Shown here one piece after another: positions 56,806 through 64,000 of a stretch of DNA of 64,000 nucleotides. The stretch comes from Perkinsus chesapeaki (lineage: Eukaryota > Perkinsozoa > Perkinsida > Perkinsidae): the NCBI GenBank assembly GCA_013115145.1, contig JAAPAO010000024.1, positions 62,001-126,000 on the forward strand. Direction: 5' to 3'. The notes beneath the pieces are model-generated. The model saw only the letters and a list, made by a program, of their open reading frames with translations, made no database searches and had not been told where the DNA came from. The translations under genes and the position numbers were made by a program. Every line of letters starts with the position of its first letter. The first letter of the stretch is position 1.

Positions 56806-58542
56806 ATGGATAGATTCCTTTCCATCACTCGGCGACTAGGACCGACAGCTTTTCTCTCTCTAGGACTGTTCTCTGTCGATCATCATAAGTATTCCCGGTG
56901 TGAGAGCTCCAAGGAACCTCAGCAGGCTGAACGTATATCGATATATGCGATGGGATCTGTTGGACCGTCTCTTGACAAGACACGGCGGGGAGCACAGCGA
57001 CTATCATTCCTCCCGGAGAAGCAGTGGGCTCGCGTTACACTTGGAGAAGAGTTCGGTGGTGCTGTGACGGAAAACGGCGAGGCCTGGGTCTGGAGAAAGC
57101 GCAATGGGAAGAACAATGGCAACAGTAGCCACACTGGCAACGCTGTTGTGCGAGCGGTAACGTTGCCTGGAGAGGTACGGGCGGTTGATGTCCAATCATC
57201 ACAGACTGCACTATGGTTACTGGGTGATGATGGGTATGTCTATATCCTACAGGGTGCGGGTACCAATGGCAACAAGGGTGCAGCTGTTAAGTGTCCGGCT
57301 ATACCGAATGATGTTAAGCTTTCGGCGATATCAGTGAGCGCTGCTCACTTCGTTGGACTTGATCAGGAAGGAGGTGTCTGGTGTTTTGGTAACAATTCTC
57401 GAGGGCAATGTGCAGTTGATCCTGCCCTTCATGGATCACTCCTGATAGCGAAGAAAGTCTCTTTCGGAAAGAAAGGCCGATACGTACGTGAGCCGCGAGC
57501 TATGAAAGTAGCTGCTGGGGAGCGTCATACAATGATCCTAGATGATAATGGCGAGGTCTGGACATGGGGCGATGACACACTCTTACAGCTCGGCCATGGT
57601 GACACCAGGTCAGTACAGCTTCATTGATGCTATCGTTGAGTGTCGATGTAGGTGGGCTGCGAACAGTTCATCTGCCAAGCTCCCCGGAGAGACTATGAAA
57701 GACAAGAAGCCGCCTTCGGGTACTTCTACCTCGCGGCCTCTTGTTACCTATGAGCCATTTGAGACCCACTTGAGATTCACGCCCACCAAGATCGCTGAGC
57801 TTCCTACCGATTTCGATAAACAGCAGACGCAAGAATTATCAGCTAATGTGAGGAGTGTTCATCCTCTTGCACTTCGATAACTATTTATCTCATCCTCAGA
57901 GGTCCGGTCACGCGCCCGAAGATATCTTCGCTGGCTACCGAACTTCATTCCTTGTTATAAATGATACGCCCTTTGATCACATCCCGCACCATGAGCATCA
58001 TGATGCTGTTTATGCCTGTGGTGACAATGAGAAAGGTCAGTGTGGAAGAAGCCTTCAGGTAGGTGTTGAAATATCACCTATCACCACGGGAAGGTTATTC
58101 AGTATCCTCAACAAACGTTTATGCGAGTAAGGTTGCCTAAAAGAATTCAAGTTCAAATGGTACAGTGCAGTAGCAGCCATTGTGCTGCATGGGTCAAACG
58201 GGTTGGGCATACACTTGGTGGTCCAGATGAAGGGCTTGTACGAGATTGGGGTATATACACATGGGGTGAGAATATCGATTCCAAGGTGGGCAGGCCTCCT
58301 TATGTCACTAGTTCTCTGCGTCTTCGAGGGTCAACTCCCTGTGTGAAGTGTAACAGACCCTGTTACTCTTGCATCAGGTATCGACGTCTAGGCGACAGCG
58401 TGATGTAATTTTGCCTCCTCTAGATGTCACTAAGAACTTCCCACGTGGCCGAGCACGATGGTTGGCCACTGGGCCCCATGGCACTGCTGTTATCGTTAGT
58501 GAGCCAATAAGTCATGCTATCATCGAGGAGGATTCTATATAA
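56806..58542 (+). CDS. RCC1-repeat protein, possibly mitochondrial
   Basis: ATG 56806 begins MDRFLSITRRLGPTAFLSLGLF, a likely mitochondrial presequence. The first exon (to 57608) carries RCC1 blades: NGEAWVWRKRNG, DGYVYILQGAG, GGVWCFGNNSRGQC, NGEVWTWGDDTLLQLGHGD. Introns of about 55 nt follow, then DAVYACGDNEKGQC near 58010 and WGIYTWGENIDSKVG near 58245, and the last exon ends EEDSI at 58542. A long linker lies between blades 4 and 5. The propeller is of the RCC1L type rather than a Ran exchange factor if the presequence is real; mitochondrial RCC1 proteins act in ribosome assembly and fusion in other eukaryotes. That role is inference. Confidence 0.75.
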
Positions 58543-58806
58543 CCAAGTGCTATTCGCGTATGGTGTATGTTAGTTTGTTACATGTACCATGTATGTTACT
58601 ATTACCAGTTATCATTACTGTTGATATGCCAGTCGCAAATAAGATTGCCCGGACTATGGTGTACTCAGTACACTGTACTGGCCATTTCCGCATCGCATCT
58701 TTCATTATGAAATCAGTTCGTATGCTATGCTAGTTAAGTTGATGGATCGAGGTGCTTGATGTGATGGAAGTATCGTCGTCCATTGCAGTTTTAACTTGTC
58801 CTTTTC

Positions 58807-60596
58807 ATGTCTGTTGTTGATGCGGTAGACGCTGTGGACGATGCAGTTCTGCAAGCTGTAAGTATCCAGCTTTCGGTGTTGAGACTGTCTTATTATTCAT
58901 TTTCAGGCGTCAACCTTACCGTCGACCCCCTCAACAGACGGGTTCATCAAAGCGTACACTTCAGTGATGAAGGCGGATGCCGAGTTGAGCACGGCGATGA
59001 GCGACAGACAAGCCTTGTACCGAAACACGGTGGAGACCGGCACTGGTCGAGGGGCTACATGGGCCGGGATGCGAGGGCAGGTGTGAAAGTTATTTTGTAC
59101 TAGTAACGGTGATTTTCATGGCTTAGGCACCTCGGAATCCTATACTGCGGTTACATGTTTGGAACACTACAGATGGCAAGCTTTACCCCGAGGATGCTGC
59201 TGAACGGTGGGCGTGGTCCGAAGCAATTCCCCAGCATCATGTTGACTGGTCCAAGGAGCTATCATGTGGTCGATGGACACTCTTCATAAAGGCAAGTCTT
59301 AGCTGCATGCTCAGCTTCCTATCTTTTATTCATCGAAATGGTAGCCTTACTTTAGGGTGACGTTGTGTCGGATGAAGGTTACACGGTTGGGGTAACCAAT
59401 GCTGTTAAATTCTCTGATGTGGTCGAAAGGCTTCTGATTTTGGGAGTATCCGACGAACACAGGAACCCTGCAGTATGGGAGAGAGTTGATGGGGATCGGT
59501 ACGATGGAGTACAGTTCAGTCAGGAAGGACGGAAAGTAGGTATATTCTCTCTCCGTTGAGGAGATACGTATAGGCTCCCTTAACTTCACTTTTTCGTAGG
59601 AGCTTGTCTTGAAGCTGGTGTTTTTCATGCGAGACGTCCCGGGTTCGATGATTGAAGTACCCGCGGACATTGAGAGGCTCGTAACCGGGAGACGCCGAAT
59701 AACCATGCCCACGCTTGTAGGCAGGCATTGCACCTCTCAAGCACCGCATATCCCCCTTTCAGATCCGATCGTTGTGGGGCTATATCAGACGGGGGAATCT
59801 AATTATAGAGAATGGTTCTGGGGATGTACGCTTCCAGCCGGATGGACTCCTTACTGCGGTAGGTCCATTTTATGTATCACGACAGTATATTCCCCTTCCA
59901 GCATCTGTTCCCTGAGGATCTTATGACAACAGGGCCACCACCAGCACGGACTGTGGAAGAGCTTTATGATGCCGCAGTCAGAATGTGTAAACATCCAGGC
60001 CCTGTAGTCATCAACCATAGACTGAAGTAAGTTGGGCCCGCACCATCGAACATGACTCGGCTGCTACCAGTTTCGATCAAATCGATCCGTCAGCGTCAGA
60101 GATGGTCTACAGCATTCCAGTAGATCTGGCCTACTGTGATACACCGCTGCAGAACACCACATGTAGGGACTTCGAGATACTTGTGATGTAACAGAGAGGT
60201 CTTCAGGTAGCGAGCCAACAGCTCGGAGGCTGACTTCTTTCCCCGATCCCAAAAGTGATACGTTAAATACGTTAAAGAGCAGCTGCAATAACGTAACGGA
60301 GCATCTTGCTTTTGCTCTAAATCGTTACCTTTCAGCTTGTTGTCGCGGCTGACCGTTTGGATTTCATAAAAGCCTTTGCTTCTGATCCAAGAGGCGTGCT
60401 CGAAGCTGCATTGGAAGGTAAACCCGTAGAGCAAGCAGAGTCCAGAGACAAGGAGACCCGAAAGAGATTACATGAAGCCGAGTTGTTAGCGTGCGCATCT
60501 CATCTAGTAAGCACAACCATGATGGCCGAGACGTCCGAGACTAGCGCCGAGGAGGGGCCCCCTATGACTCGGTTGCGATCGACGCCGCGGAGATAA
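58807..60596 (+). CDS. Unrecognised multi-exon protein
   Basis: ATG 58807 starts MSVVDAVDAVDDAVLQA, joined over a 49-nt intron to a Ser/Thr-rich exon (STLPSTPSTDGFIKAYTSVM) and then to PRNPILRLHVWNTTDGKLYP, HHVDWSKELSCGRWTLF, YTVGVTNAVKFSDVVERLLI, VLKLVFFMRDVPGSMIEVPAD, WFWGCTLPAGWTPYCG, HLFPEDLMTTGPPPARTVEEL and a helical, charged end with stop at 60596. No membrane span or signal. No domain recognised. The hydrophobic strands with Trp and Gly suggest a globular core of 300-400 residues. Confidence 0.5.
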
Positions 60597-60735
60597 CGTC
60601 CTTCATTGTCTTCTTGGCATTAACACTGCATTCCCTGTACACTTGTAACTAATAATGTTTTCAATTCACTTTAGAATGTAGTGGTGTTACTGAATAGCCT
60701 CCATATTGCAGGTTTTCCTTTTATGATATGGAACC

Positions 60736-63700
60736 ATGACATCATCGGCAACTGCTGCTATAGATCGTCGATCCAGACCCTTTGGCCCGGGGTTTACGTA
60801 TGTTAATGGTATCCATGCTTCGAGGGCCCCTCGTCGTGATGTACAGTACTTACGGTTATATAACAGTGGTGACTACGACCACATACCAGCCTCCATACGG
60901 CCGTATTATATCCTTTCCCTTATGAAGGATGGCCACTCTCGATCATCCCTGAAAAGGAATCGGGGAGATTCAGACGAGGAGGGGTCACCGTCGGCAACCT
61001 CGGAGAAATCCATTGAAGAGGCGGAGGAAGTTGAGGAGGCCCCTGTGAGGAAGAGACGAAGGACCAGTAGCATGCTCTCGGAGGTCTCTGCATTAGAGGA
61101 ACCCGAGCAGGTGGCGGACTCAGATCAAGTGAGTATTCTATATACGGGCTTTGAGAAGTGGCTGTGTGGGACAGGTGTGTTCGGTTACGTCTTTGGGCTC
61201 AACAGCAGCCGCGTTCAACACTGATGCTGACGATACTGCATTCGAAAGCCCTCGGAGTCACATCGATCGGCCATCCTTCCTAGGAGATGTTGGCGATATT
61301 GCCGATAGTCGACCACAGCTGGAACCTGTTGAAGAGGAGAGCGAAGGAGAGGAAGAGGTATTTTTAATAGATAATTCTCGTATTATGCAGAGGCCATCTG
61401 TTTAGGAGGAGCACGGCTCCCGCTCTTCAGCAGCTTCGCCATCAGTGGTCTCCGTTGGGTCTGACACTTCGCAACTGAGCACGCCGATCCGGAGTTCTGA
61501 ATCCGAGGGTACCCACACGGAGGGAAGCGTCGGTATCGGTGAGGCGGTAGAGGCTTTGGACGAGCACTTCGAGGAAGCATCGACGAGATCGACCGATGAG
61601 GAGGAATCTATTGAAGAAGTTGTCGAGCCAACGAGTGAAGAAGATGAGGAGGAGGAGGCACTACGTCGTGATGAAGGAGACTGGGAAGAGTTAGAGTCCA
61701 CAGAGGAGGCTATTGTGCCGTCGAGTGATGAAGGGGAGAATCTACCCTTTGAGGATGAGGAGATGGAAGACGTTGAAATGGAGGACGTGGAGCTAGGCTC
61801 GCATGATAGTGACTCGGAAGCTCTAGAGGTCGAGTCAAAAGCGAGCGATGGCAGTGGGGAGGATGCCACTCCCCACGAGGAGGAGCACACGCCGGAGTCG
61901 GCAGTCGAAAGTCCTCGGTCTCAAATCAAGAGCGATGAGGAGGTGGACGGAACGAAGACGCCTACAGCGGATTCCCTCCTGGAATATCATCTAGTCGAAG
62001 AGTCTGATGCGATAGGCTCACCATCCGAGTCCGTTCAGTTTTCTCCCGATGAGGATGGGGAACAGCCTGAGAGCCCACTCGGCAGCAGACCGATCGACCC
62101 TAGGGAGAGCTTGAGCGTTGATCTGGACGATCTTCACGAAGAGTCCGATGGTGAGCGTGGCTCGCATGTTGATAAACAAGAAAGAGAACTGGCGGAGGAG
62201 GAGGAACCGATTACGAGCGCTACTCCAGCGGAGAGGGCTACCCAGCGAGATGATGCACAATCTGAGCATGAGGCAGAAGAGAGCCGTAAGACTTGATGCC
62301 ACTGTGGAGATAGTCTCAACAGCTTCATGGTGATCAGGTGAGGTTCAGGACACTGCCGTGGCTGACGGCGGCGAGACGGAGGACATTCCGAAATCAGCAG
62401 CTGGTCGGCCCCTTCGCCGAGCGGCAATCGCTGCCCTCGATATGATCCACTCTGAGATATCTGCTTTCAGTAGGCGACGAGCTTTTTATTAGACAAGGAT
62501 GTATCCTTTCTCAGCTCGCCCTTATCATTATCATACCCATGATGTTCCATCTCATACCGAAGGTTCCAAGGAGCAGAGCCCGAAGGTAGACGTAACACCT
62601 CACACTCCTCACGCTCCTATCCGTATACTTTGTATGGTCGTCTGTTATGCAGGCGGAATCGTCTCCCGCTAGAACTAGTCCTAGGAGACGAAGCCCGAAG
62701 AAGGAGAGACCGACAGAAGGTAACCCCAGTTCATTGAGACTTCTCAGCGCAACTCTTAACAGAGCCTGCCCAAGAAGAAGTTTCGGTGTCAAGTGATGAA
62801 GTTTCATCAGCGGCAAGCTCAGTGGAGTCTCCTGAGAAGATGATTGATGCGGGTACGTCTCTTGGTCGATACCGTAGGCGTGGTAACGTGAATAACGCAT
62901 TAAGGGTCTGCTTTCGCAGCAAGCCCGCTGGGGACTGCGGTTGGAAAGAGGAGATCCCCTCCAAAAGACTCTCAACGAAGCTACGTCCCTTCCGAAGGCT
63001 CCTCAGACACTAGTAGAACGGTCCTCTATACTAATGTGCTGGTGATGCCTCACCACTCAGGCTCTGTTGTCGAGGACTTACCATCCACGCCTACCTCTAG
63101 CCTGGAGCCGATACCGATGACTCCTGCTCCTAAGCGGGCTAATAAGGTAGCCTAGACTAACCGCTATATTGGTGGGAAGGGGACTATCTTCAGCGTGGTG
63201 GAAGGCTCACCCAACTCTCACGTTCCCCAACAATACGGAGAACAACTAGAGCAAGCGCACTGGAGGCCAAGAATCGTATCCACGAGCTGGGTAGCAAGTT
63301 GAGAATCACTTTTAGTTGGAATGGTTCTTTTTAGCGGGTGGCCGGGGAACTACGGCCCATAATGCAGACGAATCTCAAGGTAAGTTGCCAAGCACTCGTT
63401 TGCACTTGACTCTTCCTCAGAGGAGCATCTTGCTTCCGGTTCTGCACTTCTTAATGCTATAGAAGAGGATCGTGTTCGTGGCATGTATGAGAAGTCGATC
63501 AGCCCACAAGGCACTGCTTCCATGAAGTCACGTGATTTGCACGTCCCACCATCGATTGATCCTCCTGTATTCCATCAAGTAGATAACGAAGCCAATGAGA
63601 GTGTAAGCTAGACTTGCCTCAACAGCGGAAATATCCTACTTTTGAAGGTTTTGGAAGGGGTCGCTGAAGTCGAGGATTCTCAACCAGTTAGACAATCAGC

Positions 63701-64000
63701 GTAAGCCCTATTTGGAACGCCTAGCAGAACATGTTTCGCCAGTCGTCTTCAGGCCAAGGCACAAAATGGCAGCTCAGCTGCTTCCTCGTCCAACCCTTCT
63801 CCGGAGAAGCCGAGGTGAGATTTATGCTTTTTTTAAATCGTACCTAACTTTATCAGTAGAAGAGGTCGATCTTCGGCCTCACGGAGCGCCCCTTCGGAAG
63901 CTACTACCCCCACAAAGTCTCGGTAAAGTGCAAAAAGCTGATTGACGTAATGACCGTCTTATGATTAGGAAACGACCAGCCTCTGCGGCAGCGAAGTCCA
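60736..64000 (+). CDS. Long disordered acidic/basic protein, partial
   Basis: ATG 60736 opens a short structured-looking start (FGPGFTYVNGIHASRAPRRD and YLRLYNSGDYDHIPASIRP), then exons dominated by Glu, Ser and Asp with basic patches (RKRRR near 61050, then long EEDEEEE and DEEMEDVEMEDVE runs between 61600 and 61800). After 62300, exons of Ser/Arg/Pro type follow (SPRRRSPKKERP). Introns of about 45-60 nt separate them, and the gene runs off the right edge. Composition suggests a nuclear scaffold or chromatin-associated protein that carries both acidic and SR-like segments. No domain recognised beyond the first 60 residues, and the exon chain after 62300 is tentative. Confidence 0.5.

Overview
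The window looks like nuclear DNA of a Perkinsus-like alveolate protist (inference). Most genes are cut by GT-AG introns of about 40-60 nt, so exons look like fragments until spliced. Gene content also fits: repeated secreted proteases of the cathepsin C and subtilisin families, an intracellular serpin, a plastid-type processing peptidase with a bipartite leader, chitin-synthase-like glycosyltransferase, OSCP1 and kinesin (flagellate stage), and an in-frame TGA read as selenocysteine. All introns were spliced by eye, using open phase and family motifs.

Left part (1-13.4 kb). A multi-pass GT2 glycosyltransferase runs off the left edge on the minus strand; one of its introns holds a 22-bp minisatellite and the only assembly gap. 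Two tandem cathepsin C (dipeptidyl peptidase I) genes follow on the plus strand. The first has a 2.1-kb intron at the position where the second has a 45-nt intron, and that large intron contains a complete antisense subtilisin-fold gene in which the catalytic residues are replaced.

Middle-left (13.9-26.6 kb). An ankyrin-repeat gene; an intronless M16 metallopeptidase resembling the plastid stromal processing peptidase; a decayed selenoprotein H/serpin copy; an orphan secreted protein; an intact-core selenoprotein H and serpin pair; a short CstF64-like protein that has hinge and C-terminal domain but no RRM; and a FUSC-type membrane protein.

Middle (27-39 kb) is a glycan-related block: a secreted FkbM methyltransferase, a large secretory-pathway protein with two glycosyltransferase domains, and two tandem secreted glycoside-hydrolase-like genes that share a nearly identical central tract, suggesting gene conversion.

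Right part (39-64 kb). A TPR-rich gene resembling SPO22/ZIP4 with a tRNA-His in one intron and a tRNA-Gly (antisense) in another; acetoacetyl-CoA synthetase; a GDA1/CD39 apyrase; OSCP1; an N-terminal-motor kinesin; a small basic protein; an RCC1-repeat protein; an unrecognised gene; and a long disordered acidic/basic gene that runs off the right edge. Nearly all genes from 3.7 kb onward are on the plus strand with gaps of only 80-600 bp. The protease, inhibitor and glycan genes suggest a locus rich in secreted or extracellular-acting proteins, but no operon-like logic is implied.
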